From Suilimivivens sp009774465 (GTDB lineage Bacteria > Bacillota > Clostridia > Lachnospirales > Lachnospiraceae): a stretch of 64,000 nt of DNA. The DNA lies in NCBI GenBank assembly GCA_947382645.1, contig CANDAE010000012.1, positions 1-64,000 of the forward strand, in the 5' to 3' direction. The notes beneath the pieces are model-generated. The model worked only from the letters and a program-made list of their open reading frames with translations, did not search any database and was not told the DNA's origin. This document shows, one piece after another, positions 29,257 through 38,370 of this stretch. A program made the translations under genes and the position numbers. Position 1 is the stretch's first letter. Each line of letters opens with the position of its first letter.

Positions 29257-29887
29257 ACTGGCGCCTAAAGTAACGGCAACCTATCAGGCGGTGCTTGATC
29301 TTATAATGGAAGGTGTTGATGTGAGCAGTCTGACAGTTTCAGAGATTACAGGCAGAGCAGGAATTGGAAAGGGAACTGCATACGACTATTTTTCCAGTAA
29401 AGAGGAGATGATTGCAGGGGCGCTTTTTTATGAAATAGAAACTTCCTGCGGGGCTTTATATGAACTGATCAGACAGGAAGAAACATTATATGATAAAATG
29501 AACCTGATTTTAATAAAAATGGAGGAGAGAGTGGCTACAATCGGCTGCTTTGTGAGAGTGCTGCATTTGATGCTCGATCATTCTGCTATTGGCTGTGAGC
29601 TGCGGAAAAAGATCAAAAATAAAAGACCAGATCAAATACTGCTTACAGATTTGATCAGGAAAGTAGTTATGGAAGAAGCAGAGGATATTGAAAAACTGTC
29701 GCAGCCTGATATTATCTATCTGGTGATGACAATTTTATCCCGTATGATCTGTTTTGCAATGTATCAGCTTGATCATGAATATTCAAACGGATTGAACACT
29801 GCCGGAATAAAAGAAAGTGCCATGAGGGAAATGGTGTGCCGGGACGTATGCAGGAGTGTGGAAGCATACAAGGAAAAAGGATTTTAA
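29237..29887 (+). CDS. TetR/AcrR-family regulator of the RND exporter
   Basis: A 216-residue TetR regulator. The helix-turn-helix (TVSEITGRAGIGKGTAYDYF) is at about residues 32-52 and the rest is the helical ligand domain. Three ATGs in a row (29237, 29240, 29243) follow GGGGG. It overlaps the end of the exporter gene, so the two are translationally coupled, and the 6-4-6 palindrome upstream of the operon is the likely operator. Confidence 0.92.
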   Translation: MMMERSELAPKVTATYQAVLDLIMEGVDVSSLTVSEITGRAGIGKGTAYDYFSSKEEMIAGALFYEIETSCGALYELIRQEETLYDKMNLILIKMEERVATIGCFVRVLHLMLDHSAIGCELRKKIKNKRPDQILLTDLIRKVVMEEAEDIEKLSQPDIIYLVMTILSRMICFAMYQLDHEYSNGLNTAGIKESAMREMVCRDVCRSVEAYKEKGF

Positions 29888-29933
29888 ACTATAATTCTTG
29901 AAAAAAAAGAGAAGAAAAGATATGATAGTAATG

Positions 29934-29962
29934 GGCGTTTGCAGGTATGGTTCGCAAACGCC
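29934..29962. other. Perfect hairpin downstream of tetR
   Basis: GGCGTTTGC (29934-29942) and GCAAACGCC (29954-29962) form a perfect 9-bp stem with an 11-nt loop, 47 bp after the tetR stop. There is no long T run, so terminator function is uncertain. Confidence 0.5.
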
Positions 29963-29988
29963 TATTGTTAAAAATTAAAATTAGACTT

Positions 29989-30068
29989 AGTGAAATACCC
30001 CACAGCAAGCTACGGGGTATTTCATTCTCGCGGCAGTCGCCATTGGTTCGTTGCTCGCGGGAATAAAG
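29989..30068. repeat. REP-like palindromic repeat, copy 1
   Basis: Two hairpins side by side: GTGAAATACCCCaCAGC/GCTaCGGGGTATTTCA, then CTCGCGGCAGTCGCC ... GTTGCTCGCGGGAA. The same pair occurs, inverted and doubled, at 50730-50915. A degenerate relative is at 57000-57085. It lies between tetR and the heme operon. Confidence 0.7.
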
Positions 30069-30081
30069 AAGGAACGTTCTT

Positions 30082-30759
30082 ATGGCATATTTCCCTTTAT
30101 TTATCAACCTGGAAAATAAACCCTGTCTTGTGGTGGGCGGTGGAAAAGTGGCAATACACAAGGCGCAGGTACTTTTGGACTTTGGTGCGGAGGTACTTAT
30201 AATATCACCTGTTATTATAAAAGAGATAAAGCAAATGAAAAAAGTTACTGTTATGGAACGGGAATTTATGCCGGAAGATACCAAAGGGAAAGCGCTGGTG
30301 GTAGCGGCTACAGATGATGCGACGGAAAATCACCAGATAGCAGAGCTTTGTAAGAAGCAGGGAATTTTAGTGAATGCAGTGGATAGAATAGAAGACTGCG
30401 GCTTTATTTTTCCTTCTTATGTAAGGCAGAAGGATGTGGTGGCGGCCTTTTCCAGCAGTGGAAAAAGTCCGGTGCTTACTCAGTACTTAAAGGCCCGGGA
30501 AAATGAAATTTTAACCCCGCAGATTGGAAATTTAAACGATCTGCTGGGAAGTTTAAGAAGCAGGGCAAAGCAGCTTTTTTCTACAGAGGAAGAAAGAAAA
30601 TGTTTTTATCAGGAGATTTTAAAGCTGGGACTTTTAAAGGAAAGTCTGCTTACGGATGAGGAGATAGAGGTACTTTTGAAAAAGCATCAGAGTTTCGAAA
30701 GCTCAGGCAGGAGAGAGGAGGAAGAAAATGGAGCGGATGAGAAGACTAAGAAGCAGTGA
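30082..30759 (+). CDS. sirC: Precorrin-2 dehydrogenase / sirohydrochlorin ferrochelatase-type protein
   Basis: A 225-residue NAD-dependent precorrin-2 dehydrogenase like the N-terminal half of CysG/Met8, oxidising precorrin-2 to sirohydrochlorin for siroheme. The dinucleotide-binding motif CLVVGGGKVAIHKAQVL is near the start, followed by the VVAATDD and GILVNAVDR motifs and the helical dimerisation region with SSSGKSPVLTQYL. ATG follows AAGGAACG. The C-terminal ~25 residues are charged and overlap the hemB start by 32 bp, a tight operon link. It heads an operon that makes the precursor from glutamyl-tRNA onward. Confidence 0.92.
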   Translation: MAYFPLFINLENKPCLVVGGGKVAIHKAQVLLDFGAEVLIISPVIIKEIKQMKKVTVMEREFMPEDTKGKALVVAATDDATENHQIAELCKKQGILVNAVDRIEDCGFIFPSYVRQKDVVAAFSSSGKSPVLTQYLKARENEILTPQIGNLNDLLGSLRSRAKQLFSTEEERKCFYQEILKLGLLKESLLTDEEIEVLLKKHQSFESSGRREEEENGADEKTKKQ

Positions 30760-31723
30760 AGTTCTAAGAAGCATGGTCAGAGAAAACCATGTAAGGATAG
30801 AGGAATTGATTTATCCCATTTTTGTGATAGAGGGGGAAAATATTGTAAACCCGGTGGCATCCATGTCGGAAATCAATCAATTTTCGCCGGACAGAGTTAT
30901 GGAAGAGGTAGACCGGGTAATAGAAGCAGGGATTAAGGCTGTCCTTTTATTTGGCATACCGGCACACAAGGATGAAGCGGGAAGCGGTGCTTATGCAGAG
31001 GATGGGATTGTGCCAAAAGCAATCCGGCTGATTAAGGATAAGTATCCGGAGCTGATTATTGTGGCAGATGTGTGTTTGTGCGAGTATACTTCTCATGGAC
31101 ATTGCGGACTGGTGCAGGATGGAATTATTTTAAATGACGAAACCCTTCCTCTACTGGCCAGAGCTTCTGTGGTTTATGCAAAAGCCGGTGCAGATGTGAT
31201 TGCTCCCAGCGATATGATGGACAAAAGGGTTTTGGCTATCCGTCAGGCATTGGATTCCGCCGGATTTATCAATGTACCTGTTATGTCCTACAGCGCAAAA
31301 TTTGCGTCAGCTTATTATGGGCCTTTTCGTGATGCTGCCCACTCTGCGCCGGGATTTGGAGACCGGAAAACCTATCAGATGGATCCGGCCAACGGACAGG
31401 AGGCATTGCGTGAGGTGGAGGAAGACATAAAGGAGGGCGCCGATCTGATTATTGCAAAGCCGGCCCTTGGCTATATGGATGTGATTAAGGAGATTTCCCT
31501 TAATTATAACATTCCCATTGTGGCATATAATGTAAGCGGAGAATATGCAATGGTGAAAGCGGCAGCCTTAAATGGCTGGATTGATGAAAAGAAGATTGTT
31601 ATGGAAAACATGACAGGACTGAAAAGAGCAGGGGCAAAAATGATTATTACCTATCATGCTCTTAATGTGGCGCGCTGGATACGTGAAGATATGGAAAACA
31701 CATTTTGCGGAGATTTATTATGA
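30728..31723 (+). CDS. hemB: Porphobilinogen synthase (delta-aminolevulinate dehydratase)
   Basis: A 331-residue enzyme joining two 5-aminolevulinate molecules into porphobilinogen. The zinc-binding cysteine loop VCLCEYTSHGHCG and both active-site lysine regions (SYSAKFASAYYGPFRDA and IAKPALGYMD) are visible. ATG at 30728 follows AGAGGAGG and lies inside the sirC end. The stop overlaps the hemL start (ATGA). Confidence 0.96.
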   Translation: MERMRRLRSSEVLRSMVRENHVRIEELIYPIFVIEGENIVNPVASMSEINQFSPDRVMEEVDRVIEAGIKAVLLFGIPAHKDEAGSGAYAEDGIVPKAIRLIKDKYPELIIVADVCLCEYTSHGHCGLVQDGIILNDETLPLLARASVVYAKAGADVIAPSDMMDKRVLAIRQALDSAGFINVPVMSYSAKFASAYYGPFRDAAHSAPGFGDRKTYQMDPANGQEALREVEEDIKEGADLIIAKPALGYMDVIKEISLNYNIPIVAYNVSGEYAMVKAAALNGWIDEKKIVMENMTGLKRAGAKMIITYHALNVARWIREDMENTFCGDLL

Positions 31724-33000
31724 TGGATGAAAAATCAAAAGAATTATTTAAGCGGGCAAAAAAACATATGCCGGGAGGTGTGAACAGTCCGGTGCGGGCT
31801 TATGGCGCAGTAGGGCACACTCCAAGGTTTATTGCATCTGCAAAAGGGGATCGAATTACAGATGTGGATGGCAATGAAATGATCGACTATGTCTGTTCCT
31901 GGGGACCGGGAATTTTAGGACATGCACATCCGCGGGTGATTCAGAAGGTGAAAGAGGCCTGCGAGCTTGGAATGACCTATGGGGCGCCTACCATGCGGGA
32001 GGTGGAGCTGGCTGAGCTGATTGCCCGTCTGGTTCCTTCTATGGAAGTAAGCCGCCTGGTGAATTCCGGTACGGAAGCAGTAATGAGTGCGGTTCGGGTG
32101 GCAAGAGGCTTTACAAAGCGGGATAAGATCATAAAATTTAAGGGGTGCTATCATGGCCATTTTGACGGGCTTTTAGTAAAGGCAGGATCTGGGGCGCTTA
32201 CTGCTTCGCAGCCGGACAGTGCAGGCGTTCCTGTCGATTTTACAAAGCATACTTTGATTGCAGACTATAACGATAAAGAATCTGTCAAAAGATTATTTGA
32301 GGCAAATAAAAAGGAAATTGCGGCAGTGATTGTGGAGCCGGTGGCGGCTAATATGGGAGTGGTGCTTCCGGATAAGGACTTTCTTCCTTTTTTAAGGGAA
32401 ATTACGTTGCAGTATGGTGCTCTTCTTATTTTTGATGAGGTGATCACTGGATTTCGTCTTGGGCTTGGCGGAGCCCAGGAATTCTATGGAATTACGCCGG
32501 ATTTGACTACCCTTGGAAAGATTATAGGCGGAGGCATGCCGGTGGGGGCTTATGGAGGGAGAGAAGAGATTATGCGGATGGTTGCTCCGGATGGCCCGGT
32601 CTATCAGGCAGGAACTCTGTCGGGAAATCCCATTGCAACTGCCGCAGGGCTTGAGACGCTTACCATATTGATAGAAGATACGTCTATTTACGAAAGGCTG
32701 GAACAAAAGGGGCAGGCGCTGGCGCAGGCGGTGAGAAAAGCAGCAGGAGATAAGGTGACGGTAAATCAGGCTGGTTCTCTTTTAAGTATCTTTTTCACTT
32801 CCGGAGGCGTCCATAATTACGCGGAGGCTGTCAGTTCAGATACTGCCGCTTATGCAGATTATTTTGGCTATATGCTGGATCATGGAATCTATATTGCGCC
32901 TTCCCAATATGAGGCAATATTTGTGTCTGACGCCCATACGGAGGAAGATATTGATAAAACCTGCCGGCTGCTTGAAAATTATTGGAATCAGATGAACTGA
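31720..33000 (+). CDS. hemL: Glutamate-1-semialdehyde 2,1-aminomutase
   Basis: A 426-residue PLP enzyme converting glutamate-1-semialdehyde to 5-aminolevulinate. Motifs present are MPGGVNSPVRAYG near the start, FDEVITGFR, and TTLGKIIGGGMPVGAYGG with the PLP lysine. The ATG at 31720 overlaps the hemB stop and has CGGAG upstream. The in-frame TTG at 31705 would sit deep in hemB and is not needed. Confidence 0.95.
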   Translation: MMDEKSKELFKRAKKHMPGGVNSPVRAYGAVGHTPRFIASAKGDRITDVDGNEMIDYVCSWGPGILGHAHPRVIQKVKEACELGMTYGAPTMREVELAELIARLVPSMEVSRLVNSGTEAVMSAVRVARGFTKRDKIIKFKGCYHGHFDGLLVKAGSGALTASQPDSAGVPVDFTKHTLIADYNDKESVKRLFEANKKEIAAVIVEPVAANMGVVLPDKDFLPFLREITLQYGALLIFDEVITGFRLGLGGAQEFYGITPDLTTLGKIIGGGMPVGAYGGREEIMRMVAPDGPVYQAGTLSGNPIATAAGLETLTILIEDTSIYERLEQKGQALAQAVRKAAGDKVTVNQAGSLLSIFFTSGGVHNYAEAVSSDTAAYADYFGYMLDHGIYIAPSQYEAIFVSDAHTEEDIDKTCRLLENYWNQMN

Positions 33001-33096
33001 TGGATGCAGGCAGTGATCCTGCAGAATGAGAAACAGATATTTGGCGTAAACAGTGAAGGCGCCGCGCCTGACAGTGGTAAAAGAGAGGCATGTAAA

Positions 33097-34332
33097 GTGG
33101 AACAGATGCAGTTTGGCTACATTGGAATTAACTATAAGGATGCAAAGCTGGAAATACGGGACAAAGTTTCCTTTACGGATAACCAGAAAATAGATTTTTT
33201 ACAAAAGGCGGAAAAAGCAGGAATTGGTCAATGCATGATTTTATCCACCTGTAACCGCAGTGAGCTTTTCTTTTTTTACAGGGAAGAAAAACAATTTGAA
33301 GAGATGAGGAGTCTGTATATTGCCAGATTTCCGGAAATAAAAAACAGTAGTTATTTAAAATGTTCCTCCGGCGCAGAGGCAATGGAATATTTGTTTCGAA
33401 TTGCCGCAGGGCTGGAATCTCTGGTGCTGGGGGAAGATCAGATTCTTGGACAGGTAAAGGATGCCCAGGAGTTTTCAAGGATGCTGGGATATGGCGGAAA
33501 GGAATTAAACCGGGTAGTGCGGGATGCTGTTACCTGTGCGAAGAAAATTAAATCAAGATTAAAGATTAGCGAAAATCCTCTTTCTGTCAGCTCTATTGGA
33601 ATCAGGCAGGTGGACCAGATTTGCGGGATAAAGGGAAAACAAGTTCTTGTGATTGGAAGCGGCAGCATGGCAGTGCTGGCAATTCGGTATCTTTATGAGT
33701 ATGAAGCAGGAAAAGTGGCAGTGTGCAGCCGGACGCCTGCCCACGCAAAGGAACTGTTAACTGATTTTCCTGAACTTTCAACGGTGTCTTATGAGCAGCG
33801 TTATCAGGAAATTGAAAAAAGTGATATTGTAATTTCAGCAACTTCTTCTCCTCATCTGGTAGTTCGCAGGGAATCCATAAGACTTGCACATAAAACAGTA
33901 TTTCTTGATCTGGCGCTGCCCCGGGATATTGATGAAGAATTAGGAAAAGAACCCCTTGCTCATCTGCTGGATCTTGATGCGCTGGAACAGATTGCGTCTG
34001 AAAATCAGGCCCAGAGAATCGAGCTGACCAAAGTCAGCAGCAAGTGGATTAAAGAGGCGGTAAAAGAGACGCAGCAGTGGCTTTCGGGCAGCAGAGTAGA
34101 TGCCACAATAGAATCCCTGCAGCAAAAGTGCGACCTGATTGTGGAGGACAGTTTTTCTTATTTGAACCGGAAAATGGATTTAGGAGCAAAGGAGCAGAAA
34201 CTTCTTCGTAAAATTCTAAAAGCTTCTCTGCACCGGCTGCTCCGGGAACCGATTCTGGAATTAAAGCAGCTTGAATCGAAAGAACAGCAGGAGGAATATC
34301 AGAAAGTGGTGGAAGAACTTTTTCATATTTAA
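33097..34332 (+). CDS. hemA: Glutamyl-tRNA reductase
   Basis: A 411-residue NADPH-dependent reductase making glutamate-1-semialdehyde from glutamyl-tRNA, the entry step of C5 tetrapyrrole synthesis. The catalytic cysteine lies in LSTCNRSE. GLESLVLGEDQILGQVK and the Rossmann motif VLVIGSGSMA are clear, with the C-terminal dimerisation helices. The frame is open from 33004, but the family's conserved start lies at MQFGYIGIN. I prefer GTG 33097 (GAGAGG 8 nt upstream); ATG 33106 is an alternative. The 5'-extended form would add 31 residues with no SD. Here hemA follows hemB and hemL, unlike the common hemA-first order. Confidence 0.9.
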   Translation: MEQMQFGYIGINYKDAKLEIRDKVSFTDNQKIDFLQKAEKAGIGQCMILSTCNRSELFFFYREEKQFEEMRSLYIARFPEIKNSSYLKCSSGAEAMEYLFRIAAGLESLVLGEDQILGQVKDAQEFSRMLGYGGKELNRVVRDAVTCAKKIKSRLKISENPLSVSSIGIRQVDQICGIKGKQVLVIGSGSMAVLAIRYLYEYEAGKVAVCSRTPAHAKELLTDFPELSTVSYEQRYQEIEKSDIVISATSSPHLVVRRESIRLAHKTVFLDLALPRDIDEELGKEPLAHLLDLDALEQIASENQAQRIELTKVSSKWIKEAVKETQQWLSGSRVDATIESLQQKCDLIVEDSFSYLNRKMDLGAKEQKLLRKILKASLHRLLREPILELKQLESKEQQEEYQKVVEELFHI

Positions 34333-34374
34333 CAGGTCCTGATTGCGGCAGGCAGCACTAAAATGGAGGATAGC

Positions 34375-34394
34375 GTGAAAAATAAATTTTTCAC
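34375..34394. promoter_or_regulatory. Palindrome between hemA and hemC
   Basis: GTGAAAAAT-AA-ATTTTTCAC is a perfect 9-2-9 dyad in the 120-bp gap before hemC. It could be an operator or mRNA hairpin. The surrounding sequence is in frame with hemC (open from 34363) but the family start is at 34453. Confidence 0.45.
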
Positions 34395-34452
34395 ACAACA
34401 AATTTGTGCTTGCACCCAAATTTGCGGGCTGCTGGCAAGAATGGGGGATAAG

Positions 34453-35349
34453 ATGAATTATAAAATAGGCACAAGGGGTTCAAAGCTGGCTCTGGCACAG
34501 GCACAGCTGGTACGCACTCGTCTGCAGGAAGCTTATCCGGAAGATACTTTTGAACTTAGTGTAATTAAAACAAAGGGAGATCGGCTTAAAGATATTCCTT
34601 TGGGAAAAATTGGAGATAAAGGGATTTTCGTAACGGAGATTGAGCAGCAGATATTAAATAATCAGGTTCAACTTGGCGTTCACAGTATGAAGGACATGCC
34701 TTCCCGGCCAGCTGCGGGGCTTGTTTTTGCAAAGGCCTGGAAGCGGGAGGATGCCAGAGACGTATTGATTTTAAGAAAAGAAAAGTCCCTTTGGGAGCTG
34801 CCTAAGGGGGCGGTGATTGGTACCGGCAGCAGACGCCGGGCATTTCAGCTTCTGGCAATGCGGAAAGACCTGAAAATCGTGGATATTCGGGGAAATGTGG
34901 ACACAAGGCTGAAAAAGATGCAGGAACAAAAGCTGGATGGGATTGTGCTTGCAGCGGCAGGCTTGAAAAGGCTTGGAATGGAGCAGCTTATTACCCAGTA
35001 TTTGGAGATAGATGAGATGGTTCCGGCTCCGGCCCAGGGAATTTTAGCCCTTGAAATACAAAGCAGCAATGAAAGGCTTTTATCCATGTTAAACGCTTTG
35101 GCAGATGAAGAAACTGAACGGGAAGCGATTGCCGAGAGGGAATTTTTAAAGGAAATGGGCGGAGGCTGCCATGCGCCTGCAGGTGCTTTTTGTGAAAAAG
35201 ACAAAGGTGGGGAGTTAAGGCTCCGTGCAATCTACGGGGATGAATCCGGCAGTTGGTTAAAGCGTGTATCAGTAACAGGGAAGGAACCGAAGGCGCTGGC
35301 AAGGCAGGCGGCGGAGCAGATAAGTAAGGAACGGAAAGGCAATTTATAA
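34453..35349 (+). CDS. hemC: Porphobilinogen deaminase (hydroxymethylbilane synthase)
   Basis: A 298-residue enzyme polymerising four porphobilinogens into hydroxymethylbilane. The start IGTRGSKLALAQA, the arginine-rich GTGSRRRAFQL, IRGNVDTRL, and the dipyrromethane cofactor cysteine in GGGCHAPAGAF are visible. ATG at 34453 follows GGGGG. An in-frame ATG at 34363 adds 30 Cys-containing residues unlike the family and is rejected. Its last base overlaps the ATG of the cobA-hemD fusion. Confidence 0.95.
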   Translation: MNYKIGTRGSKLALAQAQLVRTRLQEAYPEDTFELSVIKTKGDRLKDIPLGKIGDKGIFVTEIEQQILNNQVQLGVHSMKDMPSRPAAGLVFAKAWKREDARDVLILRKEKSLWELPKGAVIGTGSRRRAFQLLAMRKDLKIVDIRGNVDTRLKKMQEQKLDGIVLAAAGLKRLGMEQLITQYLEIDEMVPAPAQGILALEIQSSNERLLSMLNALADEETEREAIAEREFLKEMGGGCHAPAGAFCEKDKGGELRLRAIYGDESGSWLKRVSVTGKEPKALARQAAEQISKERKGNL

Positions 35350-37535
35350 TGGATGATTTGGAAAGACATGAAAAACATCTGGAAAAGAAAATGGAACCAG
35401 AATGCAGAATCTGCGGAAAAGTGACACTAGTAGGAGCCGGCCCGGGGGATATGGGACTGATAACAGTAAGGGGACTTGAAGCAGTCCGCAGGGCCGACTG
35501 CATTATTTATGACAGGCTTTCTTCTCCTGAGCTTTTAAAGGAAGCAAAGCCGAAGTGTGAAAAAATATATGCGGGAAAAGAAAATCATCATCATACCCTC
35601 ACGCAGGAAGAAATCAACCAGCTTTTAGTGGAAAAAGCCTGTCAGTATAAAAATGTGGTGCGTTTAAAGGGCGGAGACAGCTATGTTTTTGGAAGAGGCG
35701 GGGAAGAGGGGATCTACTTAAAAGAGCATGGAATTTCCTTTTCGGTGATTCCCGGCGTCAGTTCTGCAATTGCTGGACCTGCCTGTGCAGGAATTCCGGT
35801 TACCCACAGAAACATAGCGTCAGGTTTCCGCGTGGTGACAGCACATGGGGCGGACGAATTTGCAAAAATTGATTTTTCTTCCATGAAAAATCCCAAAGAA
35901 ACCCTTGTATTTTTAATGGGACTAAGTAAAGTTGGGGAAATTGTCAGGGGGCTTATGCAGGCAGGGCGGGAAGAGAATACGCCCACAGCAATAATTTCCC
36001 ATGCGGCAACGAATCAGCAGAAGACAGTGACAGGAACCCTTGAGAATATTGTGCAAAGAGTGGAGGAGGCAAAGCTTACTTCTCCGGCCCTGATTGTAGT
36101 GGGGGAAGTGGTTCGCTTACGGGAAAACCGGATGCTGCCCTTTTTAGAGGAAACGCCTTTTGAAGGAGAAAATCTCTTTACAGCAGAAAATCTGCTTGTA
36201 ACAGATATGGAGCCTGACAGTGAAAAATTATTGGAAACATCAGGAGTTTTAGCCGGAAAAAGGTATCTGGTTCCGGTAATTCAGCCTTTCAAATCTTCGG
36301 AAAATGAAAACATATGCGCCGGTTTTCTTCCAAAGACGCAGGGAAAGAAAAGCCTTGGGGAGATGCTTAAGGATCTGGGAGCGCAGGTGGATGAAATCCT
36401 AGTTGGACAAATTCGGACGCTTCACCATGCCCTGTCAAAAGAGATGCTGCAGAAGGCGGACTGGATACTGTTTTCCAGTGGAAACGGGGTGGACGGATTT
36501 TTTGAAAACTTATATGAAGCAGGGCTGGACAGCAGAAGCCTTGCAGGCATCAGGATTGCCGCAATTGGAAAAAGTACCGCCAGGGTGCTTGCTGCATATG
36601 GCATACAGGCAGATTTCATTTCTGAAAAGCAGCATGGAGAGGCATTTGCAGCAGAATTGTCGGAAAAAGTGGAGGATGAAGCCTGTGTTCTTTCCTTTTC
36701 AGCGGCAGAAAACAGCGGTACCATAGAAAAAAATCTGAAAAAGAACTGTAAGCTTAAAATCATTCCTGTTTATGAAAATAAAGAAACAGAATTTACTTGT
36801 GAATGGAAGGATTATGATGGTATTTTGATAACCTGTGCCTCATCGGCAGTCAGATTCTTTCAGGCATATGATAAAAACTGGCCGGTACCGCCAGTGTATT
36901 CCATTGGACCTAACACCACAAATTGCCTGGAAAATCTGGGGATTGAGGAAATCATAGAGGCCAAAGAACCTTCTTATGAAGCACTTTGCACACTTTTGAA
37001 GGAGGAAATTATTTTAATCACACCTACAATGGAATATGCAGAAGACATCATGCAGTACCGGAAAGAATTCCTGGAGTTTCATCCAGAGGAAGATATGGGA
37101 GGCACCGGCAATTTAAGAGACTGTGAGACTGCCCGGGAATGGGTGGACTTTGTGGAGGCCATGCACCGAAAGGAAACCTGCCCACCCGGTCTGGTTGATT
37201 CTGATATTTATATAGGTGTCAGAAGGTGGGACAGGAAAATTGTAGGCATGATTGAATTTCGGCATCATATTGATCATCCTGTTTTAGGATTGTGGGGAGG
37301 ACATATTGGATATTGTGTCAGGCCCTGTGAGCGGAAAAAGGGCTATGGAAAGCAGATGCTGCAAAAGGTGCTTAATAAGTGCAGAAAAGCAGGGCTTAGT
37401 CAGGTGATGATTACCTGTGATGAGGGCAATACTGCCAGCGAGAGAACGATTTTATCAGGCGGAGGCGTTTATGAAAAAACCGTATGGTCAGATCAGCTTT
37501 CCACCTATATGAAACGGTTTTGGATTAAACTGTGA
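35349..37535 (+). CDS. Uroporphyrinogen-III methyltransferase / synthase fused to a GNAT acetyltransferase
   Basis: A 728-residue three-domain protein. Residues about 20-262 are CobA/SUMT (VTLVGAGPGD, VVRLKGGDSYVFGRGGEE), which methylates uroporphyrinogen III to precorrin-2. About 300-550 are HemD, which cyclises hydroxymethylbilane (VYSIGPNTT, PSYEALCTLL). CobA-HemD fusions are common in Clostridia. From residue 554 an extra complete GNAT domain begins (IILITPTMEYAEDIMQ) with the acetyl-CoA loop RPCERKKGYGKQML. An SD-like AAGGAGG (36999-37005) lies exactly at the HemD/GNAT seam, followed by ATT ATT rather than ATG, as if a separate gene had been joined. No stop separates the domains. The GNAT substrate is unknown and need not be tetrapyrrole. 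Confidence 0.93.
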   Translation: MDDLERHEKHLEKKMEPECRICGKVTLVGAGPGDMGLITVRGLEAVRRADCIIYDRLSSPELLKEAKPKCEKIYAGKENHHHTLTQEEINQLLVEKACQYKNVVRLKGGDSYVFGRGGEEGIYLKEHGISFSVIPGVSSAIAGPACAGIPVTHRNIASGFRVVTAHGADEFAKIDFSSMKNPKETLVFLMGLSKVGEIVRGLMQAGREENTPTAIISHAATNQQKTVTGTLENIVQRVEEAKLTSPALIVVGEVVRLRENRMLPFLEETPFEGENLFTAENLLVTDMEPDSEKLLETSGVLAGKRYLVPVIQPFKSSENENICAGFLPKTQGKKSLGEMLKDLGAQVDEILVGQIRTLHHALSKEMLQKADWILFSSGNGVDGFFENLYEAGLDSRSLAGIRIAAIGKSTARVLAAYGIQADFISEKQHGEAFAAELSEKVEDEACVLSFSAAENSGTIEKNLKKNCKLKIIPVYENKETEFTCEWKDYDGILITCASSAVRFFQAYDKNWPVPPVYSIGPNTTNCLENLGIEEIIEAKEPSYEALCTLLKEEIILITPTMEYAEDIMQYRKEFLEFHPEEDMGGTGNLRDCETAREWVDFVEAMHRKETCPPGLVDSDIYIGVRRWDRKIVGMIEFRHHIDHPVLGLWGGHIGYCVRPCERKKGYGKQMLQKVLNKCRKAGLSQVMITCDEGNTASERTILSGGGVYEKTVWSDQLSTYMKRFWIKL

Positions 37536-37620
37536 TTGTAATGCCCGCAAATGCAGGCACTTGGGAGCAAGGTTGAACGGAAAGCGAAACCAGACACTTG
37601 GAAACAGAGGTGAAAGAAAA

Positions 37621-38370
37621 ATGAGGATAGAAGATTACCCATATTTATATGAAACCCATATGCACACCAGTGAGGGCAGTGCATGTGCCCGCAGCAGGGG
37701 AGAGGAAATGGCTCAGGCGGCAAAGGAGGCCGGTTACACGGGGATTATCATTACAGATCATAACTGGTATGGAAATACCTGTATTGATGCCGATTTGCCC
37801 TGGGAAGAATGGATTGAACGGTTTTGTATGGGCTTTGAACATGCAAAGGAAAGAGGAGAGAAGATAGGACTTGACGTATTTTTTGGTTATGAGTCCTGCT
37901 ATCAGGGAACCGAATTTTTAATTTACGGGGTAGATAAAGTCTGGTTAAAGCAGCATCCGGAGATTAAGGATGCCTCAATAAAAAAGCAGCATGAACTGAT
38001 TCAGGGTGCAGGTGGAATGGTAATTCATGCCCATCCCTACAGGGAAGAATGGTATATTCCCAAGGTACGTCTTTTTCCAGAGGATGTGGACGGAGTGGAG
38101 GGAATCAACGCTACCCATTCTTCCCCATTTAGCTTAAGCCACAACAATCCGGAATTTGACAGACTGGCAATTGCCTATGCAAAGGAACATGGCCTGCCAA
38201 TGAGCGCCGGATCAGATATTCATACGACTAATCTTTTGGGCGGCGGCGTTGCATTCAGGAGAAGGCTTAAGTCAGTTAAGGAGTATTGTCAGATAATTTT
38301 AAGCGGTGAAGATTATCTTTTAACCAATGGGGATGCCTGGTTTGATCCCAAAGGAAGGGAAATTGGATGA
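37621..38370 (+). CDS. PHP-domain phosphoesterase
   Basis: A 249-residue metal-dependent phosphoesterase of the PHP family. The metal ligands are seen in ETHMHTSEGS, IITDHNWYGN, VIHAHPYREEW and SAGSDIHTTN. ATG at 37621 has AGAGGTG upstream; the frame extends to 37561 without an SD. The stop overlaps the sbcD start (ATGA), so it is cotranscribed with the SbcCD nuclease. Related proteins act on histidinol phosphate, polymerase proofreading or nucleoside phosphates. Substrate here not assignable. Confidence 0.88.
   Translation: MRIEDYPYLYETHMHTSEGSACARSRGEEMAQAAKEAGYTGIIITDHNWYGNTCIDADLPWEEWIERFCMGFEHAKERGEKIGLDVFFGYESCYQGTEFLIYGVDKVWLKQHPEIKDASIKKQHELIQGAGGMVIHAHPYREEWYIPKVRLFPEDVDGVEGINATHSSPFSLSHNNPEFDRLAIAYAKEHGLPMSAGSDIHTTNLLGGGVAFRRRLKSVKEYCQIILSGEDYLLTNGDAWFDPKGREIG

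Noticed and set aside
34363..34452. Cys-rich N-terminal extension of HemC as a metal sensor
   Set aside because: The family starts at 34453 with its own SD; the extension contains a perfect DNA palindrome and has no support as coding sequence.
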